Below are positions 1-7,026 of a DNA stretch of 9,957 bases, one piece after another; within the stretch, counting starts at the first letter, position 1, and each line of letters opens with the position of its first letter. Made by a program: the position numbers and the translations under genes. The DNA is from Gemmatimonadaceae bacterium (GTDB lineage: Bacteria; Gemmatimonadota; Gemmatimonadetes; Gemmatimonadales; Gemmatimonadaceae). The notes under the pieces are model-generated. The model worked only from the letters and a program-made list of their open reading frames with translations. It was not told the origin of the DNA and searched no databases. The stretch is taken from contig JANWKK010000294.1 of assembly GCA_025451425.1 (NCBI GenBank), forward strand, positions 1 to 9,957, written 5' to 3'.

Positions 1-23
1 CGCCGCACAGACGGAACACATCA

Positions 24-130
24 GCGGCGTCAGCGCGTGTCAGCGGTTTCAGCGGCCCCAGCACTCTGCTGCTTCGCAACTTTCCCAGAAATGCCGGAAG
101 ATCCCAGTACTGTCACGCCGGCGGCGATGG
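24..130 (+). repeat. Dispersed intergenic repeat, copy A
   Basis: It starts with two degenerate 19-bp tandem units beginning TCAGCGGC; the second contains GTCAGCGGTTTCAGCGGCCC at 39-58. A spacer, a TTCCCAGAAATGCCGGAAGA segment at 82-101 and a CCCAG box follow. The same order of modules occurs on the minus strand at 9785-9896 (copy D). The exact 20-mer recurs at 6692-6711 (inverted) and 6990-7009 (direct). The similarity to copy D seems to fade near 130, just before the coding-like sequence begins. I recognise no transposase or known element name; it behaves like a non-autonomous or REP-like dispersed repeat. Confidence 0.7.
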
Positions 131-131
131 G

Positions 132-356
132 GTGTCGTTCGAGGGCGTGGACTTCAAGTCCGACGACAAGCCGACGAAGCGCAAAGCACGCTACATGCTG
201 CACAAGGCGGACACGATCAACGATCGGCTGCTCGCGGCGTTGCATCTGCAGCGCGGCGAAAAAGATAAAGCTATTACTCGTTACCGTACGGTTTTGGAGA
301 AGCAGCCTAACAATGCCCGCGTGAAGCAGAGATTATCGGAGCTTGGGGCAACCTAA
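132..356 (+). CDS. 3' remnant or short ORF with a TPR-like motif
   Basis: The frame is open from the left window edge to the TAA at 354-356, but positions 24-130 are dispersed repeat, so only about 74 codons look like real protein. The C-terminal half (INDRLLAALHLQRGEKDKAI, then a YRTVLEKQPNNARV-like second helix) has the small/large residue pattern and Pro-Asn-Asn turn of a tetratricopeptide repeat. TPRs usually come in tandem and mediate protein-protein contacts; a single one at a C-terminus is common at the end of larger enzymes or secreted proteins. The GTG at 132 has no convincing ribosome-binding site. The simplest reading is therefore the tail of a longer gene whose 5' part is interrupted by the repeat or lies outside the window. 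The stop codon lies inside a CCTAACG motif (352-358). No specific function can be assigned. Confidence 0.45.
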   Translation: MSFEGVDFKSDDKPTKRKARYMLHKADTINDRLLAALHLQRGEKDKAITRYRTVLEKQPNNARVKQRLSELGAT

Positions 357-465
357 CGTTTGGCCAGAGCGCAAACTGAGACGTGCGGGTCGGCGAGCTC
401 TTGCTTGCTGGACACCTGTCTCCTGATGCTGTGGCGAATTTCAATGGCCCCAATAGCTAGACATG

Positions 466-485
466 ACTCGTGATGCATCACGAGT
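466..485. promoter_or_regulatory. Perfect 20-bp palindrome, candidate operator
   Basis: ACTCGTGATGCATCACGAGT equals its own reverse complement over all 20 bases. It is flanked on both sides by the direct hexamer GACATG (460-465 and 486-491). It ends seven bases before a TTGACG -35-like hexamer (492-497), the position expected of an activator site or an upstream operator for a dimeric regulator. A cruciform or transcript hairpin is possible, but no T-tract follows, so a terminator is less likely. It lies about 160 nt before the SusC-like start codon, and the cognate regulator is not in this window. Confidence 0.6.
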
Positions 486-491
486 GACATG

Positions 492-521
492 TTGACGCGG
501 CGGCCTCCGCGGAGGTTAAAT
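492..521 (+). promoter_or_regulatory. Candidate sigma-70 promoter for the SusC/SusD operon
   Basis: TTGACG (492-497; 5 of 6 matches to consensus) is followed after 18 bases by TTAAAT (516-521; 4 of 6). The spacer contains the 12-bp palindrome at 504-515, and the 20-bp palindrome sits just upstream. The implied leader is about 110 nt and carries one CGTTAGGC motif (604-611) and the GGAGG site at 631-635. Transcription starts in this phylum are poorly known to me, so this is a consensus-based guess. Confidence 0.4.
504..515. promoter_or_regulatory. 12-bp palindrome inside the promoter spacer
   Basis: CCTCCGCGGAGG is a perfect palindrome lying between the proposed -35 and -10 hexamers. A protein bound here would occlude RNA polymerase, so a repressor site is plausible. 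As RNA it would make only a 4-bp stem. It is GC-rich, so chance occurrence is possible. Confidence 0.35.
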
Positions 522-641
522 AGGCAGCCTCACCACGGCCGCGTCACCTCGTCGGGGGCCTGCTGGCCTAACTAGCCAACCGGTATCGCACACTCGGTAG
601 AGACGTTAGGCGCGGCGCACACTCCACGCCGGAGGTACGGG

Positions 642-3600
642 ATGCTCCAGGTTCGCTCGCGAGCATGCGGTATTGCGCTCTTCGCCTCACTGCTGGTGCC
701 GGCGTCGCTTTACGCGCACGCCCCGAGCACGGCACGCACGCATCACAGCACGTCGACCCGACCACCGATCGTCCGAGTTGGAAGCATTCGTGGCCGAGTC
801 ATTGACAAGGAGAGCGGCCAAGCGGTCGTCGCCGCTCAAATCACCGTAGTCGGTACGTCGCTCGGCGCCCTAACGAACAATGACGGGCAGTACACGATCA
901 ACGGAATAACTGCTGGCCAGGTTACGGTTCGCGCGGCGCGCATCGGCTTTCAGCAACAGAGTCAGGTGGTCGTCGTTAGCGACAACAACCAGTCCGCAGT
1001 GAACTTCAGCCTCGATCGGGCCGTTGCGCGACTCGAGGAAGTGGTAACGACCGCGACTGGCGAGATGTCCCGCCGCGAAATGGGCAACGTCGTCGCGACG
1101 GTGAAGGCCGACTCAGTCGCCAAGGTGGCTCCGATCACCCAGGTGACTCAGCTCCTGCAAGCTCGCATGGCCGGCGTGCAGGTGATCCAGGGCCAGGGCG
1201 TGACCGGCTCTTCAGCATCGGTGCGCATTCGCGGAACGAGCTCGTTGTCGCTGTCGAATGAGCCGCTGATTGTCGTCGACGGCATCCGCTTCGATAACAG
1301 CTCCGAGCCTGGGAATACCAGCGCGGGGGTACGCATCAATCGCTTCACGCTGAATCCGGACGACGTCGAGACGATGGACATCATCAAGGGTCCATCGGCA
1401 GCGGCGTTGTACGGGACGGCGGCAGCGAATGGCGTGATTGTCATCAAGACGAAACGTGGAACGGCGAGTGCGCCCCGCTGGTCCGGCTACGGCGAGGGAG
1501 GCGTCACCTCGATGCCCACCGGGAAGTATCCAGCGAATTACTGGAGCTGGGGCCGTAATCTCTCCGGCGGCCTGCCAGCGGGCAATCCGATTCACTGCAC
1601 CATCGCCGCCAGCGCGCTGAATCAGTGCAAGATCGATAGCCTAACGAGTTACAATCCATGGACGGCGTCGCTCTCCGATCCGTACGGCAACGGTCCACGC
1701 GGTGAGGCCGGACTTCAGGTTTCGGGCGGCAACGACGTCGTGAAGTACTTCATGAGCATGGACCGTGAGGATGAGACCGGGCCGTACAAGATGCCGGGGC
1801 CGGAGATCGACCGCATCACAACCTCACGCGGCCTGCCGCCGCGTCAGGATCAGATCCGGCCGAACCGGCTCAAGAACACGTCGGTGCGCGGCTCGTTCAA
1901 CTTTCCCATTGGACGCAACGCGAATCTCGACGTCTCAGGCAGCTACGCGGATCGCGATCTGACCACGCCGTTCGACGGCACCTTCTTCGCCGGTCTGTCG
2001 AACCAGCTCTTCTCGGCGCCCGGCTACAAGACGGCGACGAACGGCACGGCGCGCGAATACGTCGGCGACATCTACTCCGTGGATCAGCGCCTAACGCTGG
2101 AGCGATTTACCGGTAGCGGCTCGTTCAACTGGTCGCCGATCACGTGGCTGCAGCTCACCGCGGAAGGCGGCGTCGACAACGGCAACTCGAACAACTACCA
2201 AATCCAGCTGCCTGGCGAAGGGACGATCAACGGCGCGGCCTGGGGCCCGACGGCCGCGCAGGGCTTCTCCGGGAAGGACATCAACCGCACGAACACGCTG
2301 CAGTACACGGCGACGTTCCGTGGCGCCGCGACACGGCGGCTCTTCGCCGACTTCAACACCCAGTCCACCGTCGGCTTGCAGTGGTTCAAGACCGGCACGT
2401 ATCGCCTGTTCGGCGAGGGCTACGGTCTGGCCCTCGGCTCATCGACGCCTAACGCGGCGCAGCAACGTCTCGCGTCCGAATTCACGGACGAGAACAAGAC
2501 CTACGGCGCGTTCCTGTCCGAACAGTTGAGTTACCTCGAGCGTTTGTACCTCACAGTGAGCGCGCGCACCGATCAGAACTCCGCGTTCGGGCGCTCGGTC
2601 GGCACAACTGTATATCCGAGCGCGAACCTCTCGTACGTCATCTCCGAAGAGAGCTGGTTCCCGAAGCTCCTGGTTCTCGACAAGCTGCGTCTGCGCACGT
2701 CGGTCGGTCAGGCAGGGTTGCAGCCGGGTTCTACGGCAGCGTTGCAGTTCCTCGTCGCGCAGACCTATCCGATCGGCGCTTCGGAAATCCCGGGACTCCA
2801 GATCAGCGCGATCGGCAACCCAGACCTGAAGCCGGAGATCACGACCGAGTACGAGGGTGGCTTCGACGCTGGGATGCTCAACGATCGAGTGAACGTCGAG
2901 TTCACGCTGTTCAACAAGATCAGCCGCGGTCAGCTGTTCAACAAACCGCTCGCGCCATCGTTCGGCGTCGGCGGAAATCAATGGGTGAACATCGCCAAGG
3001 TGATGAACCGCGGCGTCGAGCTGTCACTTGATGCACAAGTTCTCAACATGCGCGCGCTCTCGTGGAACATTCACGCAAGCGGCTCGCACATCAAGAACAA
3101 GCTCGTCGACATCGGCGATGTGCAGTTGGCCAAGCCACAGGGGCTGCGCCAGGTCGTTGGGTATCCGCTCAATGGCCTCTGGGACCGCCCGTACACGTAC
3201 AACGATGCAAATAACGACGGCATCATTGTGCCGGCGGAGATCACGCTCGCAGCCACGGACGCGTACCGCGGATCGACGCTGCCCGAGTACGAGGCCGGCC
3301 TCTCGAACACCCTCGGCTTGCTGAATGGTGCGCTGAACTTCACGGCGCTCTTCGACTATCGCGGGAACTTCTGGAACTCATACACCATCGGCTCGAACCG
3401 CGCGGTCTCGGCGGGCAATGCGCCGGAAGTGAATGTGCCGGGCTGGGGCCTCGACGATCAAGCGGCCGCAGTGGCAGCGGGTACAGCGGCGTTAGGCAAT
3501 ACGCGCTGGGGCATCTTCAAGCCAAACGACTTCGTGCGGCTGCGTGAGCTGTCGCTCTCGTACCGGATCCCGGACCGGCTCGTTCAGCACTACGCGCGCG

Positions 3601-3776
3601 TGCGCGGCGCGCAGCTCGTGTTCAGCGGCCGAAATCTCGGCGTCCTGTGGACGAAGTATCCGGGCATCGATCCGGAAGCGAACCGCTCGGTGAACAACAC
3701 CGGCGGCGGCAACGACGACCTCGGCACGCCACCGGTGATCCGCTACTGGATCACCCGCATCAATCTGAATTTCTGA
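642..3776 (+). CDS. SusC/RagA-family TonB-linked outer-membrane transporter
   Basis: This 1044-aa protein has the usual length of the family, whose members are 22-strand barrels that import oligosaccharides, peptides or other large nutrients with energy from TonB. Seen in order: an N-terminal signal peptide (about residues 1-27, cleavage near AHA); a carboxypeptidase-D regulatory-like domain (about 49-125, with GRVIDKESGQAV and NNDGQYTI); a LEEVVTTATG segment (131-140); a plug domain with the SusC signature VRIRGTSSLSLSNEPLIVVD (194-213) and IIKGPSAAALYGT (247-259); then the barrel, ending in a C-terminal Phe (NLNF) as barrel assembly requires. The start is set by GGAGG at 631-635, six bases before the ATG. 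The SusD-like partner follows after 38 nt. Four TTA/CTA leucine codons (77, 334, 484, 951) all lie in CCTAACG/CGTTAGG motifs. The substrate cannot be read from the sequence. Confidence 0.95.
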   Translation: MLQVRSRACGIALFASLLVPASLYAHAPSTARTHHSTSTRPPIVRVGSIRGRVIDKESGQAVVAAQITVVGTSLGALTNNDGQYTINGITAGQVTVRAARIGFQQQSQVVVVSDNNQSAVNFSLDRAVARLEEVVTTATGEMSRREMGNVVATVKADSVAKVAPITQVTQLLQARMAGVQVIQGQGVTGSSASVRIRGTSSLSLSNEPLIVVDGIRFDNSSEPGNTSAGVRINRFTLNPDDVETMDIIKGPSAAALYGTAAANGVIVIKTKRGTASAPRWSGYGEGGVTSMPTGKYPANYWSWGRNLSGGLPAGNPIHCTIAASALNQCKIDSLTSYNPWTASLSDPYGNGPRGEAGLQVSGGNDVVKYFMSMDREDETGPYKMPGPEIDRITTSRGLPPRQDQIRPNRLKNTSVRGSFNFPIGRNANLDVSGSYADRDLTTPFDGTFFAGLSNQLFSAPGYKTATNGTAREYVGDIYSVDQRLTLERFTGSGSFNWSPITWLQLTAEGGVDNGNSNNYQIQLPGEGTINGAAWGPTAAQGFSGKDINRTNTLQYTATFRGAATRRLFADFNTQSTVGLQWFKTGTYRLFGEGYGLALGSSTPNAAQQRLASEFTDENKTYGAFLSEQLSYLERLYLTVSARTDQNSAFGRSVGTTVYPSANLSYVISEESWFPKLLVLDKLRLRTSVGQAGLQPGSTAALQFLVAQTYPIGASEIPGLQISAIGNPDLKPEITTEYEGGFDAGMLNDRVNVEFTLFNKISRGQLFNKPLAPSFGVGGNQWVNIAKVMNRGVELSLDAQVLNMRALSWNIHASGSHIKNKLVDIGDVQLAKPQGLRQVVGYPLNGLWDRPYTYNDANNDGIIVPAEITLAATDAYRGSTLPEYEAGLSNTLGLLNGALNFTALFDYRGNFWNSYTIGSNRAVSAGNAPEVNVPGWGLDDQAAAVAAGTAALGNTRWGIFKPNDFVRLRELSLSYRIPDRLVQHYARVRGAQLVFSGRNLGVLWTKYPGIDPEANRSVNNTGGGNDDLGTPPVIRYWITRINLNF

Positions 3777-3814
3777 GCTCGCCCACCCACATACATCCTG
3801 GACGAGAGCATACT

Positions 3815-5167
3815 ATGAACATTCGCCCAACTCTGATCCGTGCCGCAGCCGCCATAGCGCTCGCCGGCCCTATCGTCGTCGGAGGGTGCACGCACGATGA
3901 GCTCCTCGGCGTGCAGACTCCCGATATCATCTCGCCGGACGCGGCGCAGAGCGCCGCGGGTGCGCAAACGTTCCGCATTACAGCCATCGGCAACTTCGCG
4001 CGATTCATCGGCGGTGACCTCGGCGGCAGCTCCCCACTCGGGCTGAACCTCAGCGGTGGCATGCTCGGTGACGAGATATTCTCGGCGCGCGCCGGCACCG
4101 AGCACATGGACAATCGAAACATCAACCCGAACAACTTCCCGATCGACACGTGGACGCAGGTCGGGAACACCTACACCAGACTCGTTAGGGCTATCACTTT
4201 GCTGTCGAAGTACCCGCCCGCGTCGGGGCTCAACGATCAACTCGCTGAGCTGCACGCGCAGGAGGGTTTCGTTTTTTCGATCGTGGCCGAGAACTACTGT
4301 AGCGGCGTGCCGTTCTGGGACGGCGTCGAGCAGTCGAACATCAACACGGTGACGCTCACCACGGCCGACATGTACAATCGCGCGAAGGCGCAGTTCGACA
4401 GCGCGCTCGGTCTTGCGGCCACCGGCTCGAGCACGGCGTATCTCGCGACGATCGGCAAAGCGCGGACGCTCGTGGACATGAACGACTACGCGGGCGCTGC
4501 CGCGCTCACGCCGACAGTGCCGACGAGCTTCGTGTACAACGCGCAGTTCTCGAAGCTCACGACGGGTCTCGTGAATGCGATCTATGACTGGATGAACGCG
4601 ACCAAAAACTTCGGCGCCTCCGATAAGGAAGGGACCAACGGTCTCGATTACGTGTCGTCGAAGGATCCGCGTATTCTCGTCGACGGAACGAAGCTCGGAC
4701 GTGGTCAGGACGGCACACTCACTCCACTTATCAATCAGTATCCCACGACGGACGCTGTCGTCCCCGTCGCGACGGGACTCGAGGCACGATTGATCGAGGC
4801 GGAGTCACAACTGAAGAGTGGCAACGCAGCCTGGCTGACTACGCTCAACGCGCTGCGGAGCTCTCCGCAGAAGTACGGCGCGGTGAGCACCACGGCGACC
4901 TCGCTCGGGCCGCTCGTCGATCCGGTGACACCCTCCGCTCAAGTTGACATGCTGTTCCGCGAACGCGCGTTCTGGATGTACATGACCGCACATCGCCTAG
5001 GCGATATGCGTCGGCTCATTCGTCAGTATGGTCGCACGCAAACGCAGGTGTTCCCGACCGGTAATTACTTCAAGGGCGGCACGTACGGCTCTGATATCAC
5101 GCTCGTGCCGTCGCAAACGGAGTTGAACAATTCGAAGTGGACGGCGTGCACCGATCGCAATGCGTGA
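3815..5167 (+). CDS. SusD/RagB-like outer-membrane nutrient-binding lipoprotein
   Basis: This 450-aa protein should be the surface lipoprotein lid of the SusC-like barrel. The frame is open back to 3647 within the upstream gene, but the ATG at 3815 is chosen because it begins a lipoprotein signal: positive residues, a hydrophobic stretch, and lipobox VGGC with lipidated Cys25. A weak GAGAG lies at 3804-3808. Family features are helical TPR-like segments (about 120-260), the ENYCSGVPFWDG patch (159-170) and the C-terminal RERAFWMYMTAHRLGDMRRL (382-401), followed by a VFPTG motif typical of SusD C-termini. It is 38 nt downstream of the transporter, so the two are surely co-transcribed. A CGTTAGG at 4183 encodes the rare Arg codon AGG (residue 125). 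No glycoside hydrolase adjoins, so the ligand is unknown. Confidence is high for the family and moderate for the exact start. Confidence 0.88.
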   Translation: MNIRPTLIRAAAAIALAGPIVVGGCTHDELLGVQTPDIISPDAAQSAAGAQTFRITAIGNFARFIGGDLGGSSPLGLNLSGGMLGDEIFSARAGTEHMDNRNINPNNFPIDTWTQVGNTYTRLVRAITLLSKYPPASGLNDQLAELHAQEGFVFSIVAENYCSGVPFWDGVEQSNINTVTLTTADMYNRAKAQFDSALGLAATGSSTAYLATIGKARTLVDMNDYAGAAALTPTVPTSFVYNAQFSKLTTGLVNAIYDWMNATKNFGASDKEGTNGLDYVSSKDPRILVDGTKLGRGQDGTLTPLINQYPTTDAVVPVATGLEARLIEAESQLKSGNAAWLTTLNALRSSPQKYGAVSTTATSLGPLVDPVTPSAQVDMLFRERAFWMYMTAHRLGDMRRLIRQYGRTQTQVFPTGNYFKGGTYGSDITLVPSQTELNNSKWTACTDRNA

Positions 5168-5216
5168 TTTGGCGATTCGTGGTGGGTGGTTGATTTGTTG
5201 ATCGTTGTTGACTGTC

Positions 5217-5297
5217 GGTGATTAGTGGTGGTTGGTTGTTAGTAATTGGTGGAAAAAACGAACGACCAATCACCAATGACCAACGACCACAATCACC
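5217..5297. repeat. Long GT/AC-rich imperfect hairpin
   Basis: A GT-rich arm (5217-5252) pairs with an AC-rich arm (5263-5297) around the loop AAAAAACGAA. I count about 31 pairs including two G-U pairs, with four mismatches and one bulge. The GT-rich character continues upstream to about 5168, perhaps a decayed additional unit. The AC arm is built of variations of GACCAATCACCAAT. It starts 50 nt after the SusD-like stop codon. It could protect the 3' end of the transcript or act in Rho-dependent termination, but it lacks a T-tract for intrinsic termination. The short ORF reading through it is not credible protein. Confidence 0.65.
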
Positions 5298-5593
5298 AGT
5301 TCGCTACCTTCGGGAAACCTTCTCGATTGACGGCGTCAACAATCGGTCGCATTTTCGCGACGCGTTCGGGAGATCGGTCAATACCCGGACGTGATGGTCT
5401 TCGGTGCGACGGCATCCGAAGACAGCTCGCCGACAGTTCGGCGTCGTCGAGATGGTTGTGAGGTCGCTGGCCACAACTAATAGCTCTCCGTACAAGGGCA
5501 CCTGAGTCGGGACCGTACGACAAGGGAAAGGGAAGTCGATCAGGCCACGCACGTCGTGGCGCCGAGTCAATCGATCGAATCCTGCCAGCGGAT
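5298..5593. other. Gene-free stretch with small hairpins
   Basis: No open frame here looks like protein. Short potential stems are CGCCGA/TCGGCG (5428-5443), GTTGTG/CACAAC (5455-5477) and CCACG/CGTGG (5545-5559). They are too weak to claim a structured RNA. I see no convincing promoter. Confidence 0.4.
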
Positions 5594-5634
5594 GAAACCC
5601 CGCGATAATCGGCGTGCCGATGTCGCGGGGTTTC
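5594..5634. terminator. Strong bidirectional terminator-like hairpin
   Basis: GAAACCCCGCGA (5594-5605) and TCGCGGGGTTTC (5623-5634) form a perfect 12-bp stem. The intervening sequence contains its own self-complementary ATCGG/CCGAT, extending the structure to nearly the whole element. The outer stem begins GAAA and ends TTTC, so short U-runs follow the GC-rich core in either direction, although no long T-tract follows outside. It lies about 430 nt after the SusD-like gene and about 105 nt before the lipid kinase, and would insulate the two units. Confidence 0.6.
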
Positions 5635-5722
5635 GCATTTGCGCGCTCCGCGCGCGACGATATGAAGTCGCTCGCACTACGTGCTCGCTCCCGTCCCTCT
5701 CGCGAAGCGCGCGCAAATGCGA
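5633..5722. repeat. 14-bp inverted repeat before the lipid kinase gene
   Basis: TCGCATTTGCGCGC (5633-5646) is exactly complementary to GCGCGCAAATGCGA (5709-5722), with 62 bases between. It ends 18 nt before the ATG at 5741, so in a transcript started upstream it would form a large stem-loop in the leader. Its left arm overlaps the terminator-like hairpin by two bases. A regulatory role is inference. Confidence 0.5.
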
Positions 5723-5740
5723 CTCCATTCAAGACAAAGG

Positions 5741-6667
5741 ATGACTGATCGCGCCCTCATTCTTGCCAATCCGCGGTCGCGCCTCGCTGGCGCGCGCGAC
5801 TGGCGTCCGGCGGCGCTCGCTGCCTTGTCTCGTCGTTATGCGACTGAGCTCGTCGAGCCTCGAGATGCGCGCGAGGCGACCCAGCTCGCTCGTACCGCGG
5901 CGGCGGAGGGGATAGCTGTGGTGGCGGCGGCGGGCGGCGATGGGACTATCAACGTCGTCGCGGAAGGATTGGCCGGCACCCACACCGCGTTAGGCATCCT
6001 GCCACTCGGCAGCGCCAACGATCTGGCGCGCGAGTATGGCGTGCCGAAGTCGGTTGCCGCTGCGGCGCAACGGATCGCGGAAGGTGAGCCGCACGCCGTC
6101 GATCTCGTTGCGATTGGAGATCGCGTTTTCTGTGGCGTCGGCGGGCTGGCGCTCGTTGCGCGGGCGGCGCTCGCGGTCACGCGGTTCAAGCAGCGGTCGC
6201 GGATGAGACGGCGCATCGCAGATTTCCTGGGCGGACATGTCTACCGCATAGCGGCGACGGCGGCGCTGCTCGCGCCGTGGGCGATCGATGATCAGTTGCG
6301 GATCACGTACCGCGAAGCCGACAGCGGTGAGTCGCGCTCGTTGGAGACGCGCGCCTCGGCGCTCTTCGTTGCGAACCACCGTACGTTAGGCGGCGGACTC
6401 GTACTGCCAGTAGAAGCAGACCCCACCGATGGCTCCCTGGAGATCTGCTATGTCCCGTCGCGTGCGAGATTTTCATTGATGCTCAACTTCGCACGACTGA
6501 GCGCAGGGGCGGCAATTCCTCCGCATGTGCTCGAGACGATTCGCGCCACCGAGGCGACGATCGAGACGGGGCGAGAGGATGCGTTTGTCGCGGATGGTGA
6601 ACTGCTGGCGACCGGTCGGCGGTTTGACGTTCGGGTTGTGCCGCAGGCCCTTGGCATCATCGTCTGA
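5741..6667 (+). CDS. Diacylglycerol kinase family lipid kinase (DagK/YegS-like)
   Basis: This predicted 308-aa soluble kinase phosphorylates diacylglycerol or a related lipid with ATP, feeding phosphatidate into phospholipid recycling. Visible family marks are the N-terminal strand ALILANPRS, the nucleotide-binding GGDGT (residues 65-69), LGILPLGSANDLAR (84-97), an F/CGVGG turn (130-135), the DPTDGSLE motif (227-234) and the C-terminal DGE (285-287). Length matches the family (about 290-320). The frame extends back to 5681, but homology-like sequence begins at the ATG at 5741. AAAGG abuts that ATG without proper spacing, so the start is only moderately sure; 5717 is an alternative. It appears monocistronic, with a terminator-like hairpin before it and a repeat island after. 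Both TTA codons (84 and 216) lie in CGTTAGGC motifs. Its true lipid substrate (diacylglycerol, sphingoid base or a polyprenol) cannot be told. Confidence 0.88.
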   Translation: MTDRALILANPRSRLAGARDWRPAALAALSRRYATELVEPRDAREATQLARTAAAEGIAVVAAAGGDGTINVVAEGLAGTHTALGILPLGSANDLAREYGVPKSVAAAAQRIAEGEPHAVDLVAIGDRVFCGVGGLALVARAALAVTRFKQRSRMRRRIADFLGGHVYRIAATAALLAPWAIDDQLRITYREADSGESRSLETRASALFVANHRTLGGGLVLPVEADPTDGSLEICYVPSRARFSLMLNFARLSAGAAIPPHVLETIRATEATIETGREDAFVADGELLATGRRFDVRVVPQALGIIV

Positions 6668-6740
6668 TGCGGCGCCCGTCGGCATTGCCGGGGGCCGCTG
6701 AAACCGCTGACAGTGTGCCTCAGGCTTGGAGATCTGTCGG

Positions 6741-6848
6741 GACGCGAATGGCGCGAATTCTCAGCGAAAACACGAGAGACAAGAGCCGGCGCGATAGAGT
6801 CGTTACGCCATTCGGTTGGATTCGCTTTTACTTCGCGGCATTCGCGTC
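6741..6848. repeat. Nested inverted repeat with 28-bp arms
   Basis: The left arm 6741-6768 (beginning GACGCGAATGGCGCGAA) and right arm 6821-6848 (ending GGCATTCGCGTC) are reverse complements at 23 of 28 positions. They enclose 52 bases with no gene. The organisation resembles a MITE or REP-type palindrome. Folding as RNA or as a cruciform is possible. Confidence 0.6.
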
Positions 6849-6960
6849 ACAAGCAATCTGGACTCTCTCAGTGCCGTAGGCTCACGGCGGATCTCCGCCC
6901 TTTCCCGAAATTCCATGAAGAACCAATTTTTTGAAGCTTGTCAATCACAGAGGATGCTAG

Positions 6961-6985
6961 ATCCTTCGCTTCGCTCAGGATGACA
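6961..6985 (-). repeat. HPERSEGS-type dispersed repeat
   Basis: On the minus strand it reads TGTCATCCTGAGCGAAGCGA and continues AGGAT, a word found between genes in many unrelated bacterial genomes. Its minus-strand translation gives the familiar spurious peptide CHPERSEGS. It directly precedes the 20-mer at 6990-7009. A weakly related GATCCTCTGGATGACAG sits at 9896-9912 beside copy D, so the two modules travel together. From general knowledge the word recurs in several phyla; its role is not established. Confidence 0.7.
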
Positions 6986-7026
6986 ATGCGTCAGCGGTTT
7001 CAGCGGCCCTGCTAACCCGTCCGGAT

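Larger units (their letters stand above)
6692..7009. repeat. Intergenic repeat island bounded by a 20-bp inverted repeat
   Basis: GGGCCGCTGAAACCGCTGAC (6692-6711) is exactly the reverse complement of 6990-7009. Both are copies of the 20-mer in copy A at 39-58. Between them lie a second inverted repeat (6741-6848), a TTCCCGAAATTCC segment (6902-6914) resembling the same module in copies A and D, a GGCGGA/TCCGCC hairpin (6886-6899) and the 6961-6985 element. No gene is supportable between 6668 and 7038. The island separates the convergent kinase and DUF1080 genes. Confidence 0.65.

Noticed and set aside
24..58. Tandem TCAGCGGC units considered as a CRISPR fragment
   Set aside because: Adjacent 19-bp units with no spacers, only two copies, and the same units dispersed elsewhere in both orientations.
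2439..2981. 180-codon minus-strand frame within the transporter
   Set aside because: Antisense to a conserved beta-barrel; GC-rich codon usage routinely leaves such frames open.
3647..3814. Upstream extension of the SusD-like frame
   Set aside because: It overlaps the transporter's 3' end in another frame and is not protein-like; the ATG at 3815 begins a clean lipoprotein signal.
5246..5461. 71-codon plus-strand frame starting MVEKTNDQSPMTND
   Set aside because: Its start is translated AC-rich hairpin repeat, a known kind of spurious prediction.
5304..5732. 142-codon minus-strand frame between the SusD-like and kinase genes
   Set aside because: It crosses the terminator-like hairpin, is rich in Arg/Ser without pattern and has no ribosome-binding site.
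5681..5740. Earlier GTG start for the lipid kinase
   Set aside because: The extra 20 residues do not resemble the family N-terminus and fall within the inverted repeat; the family strand starts just after 5741.
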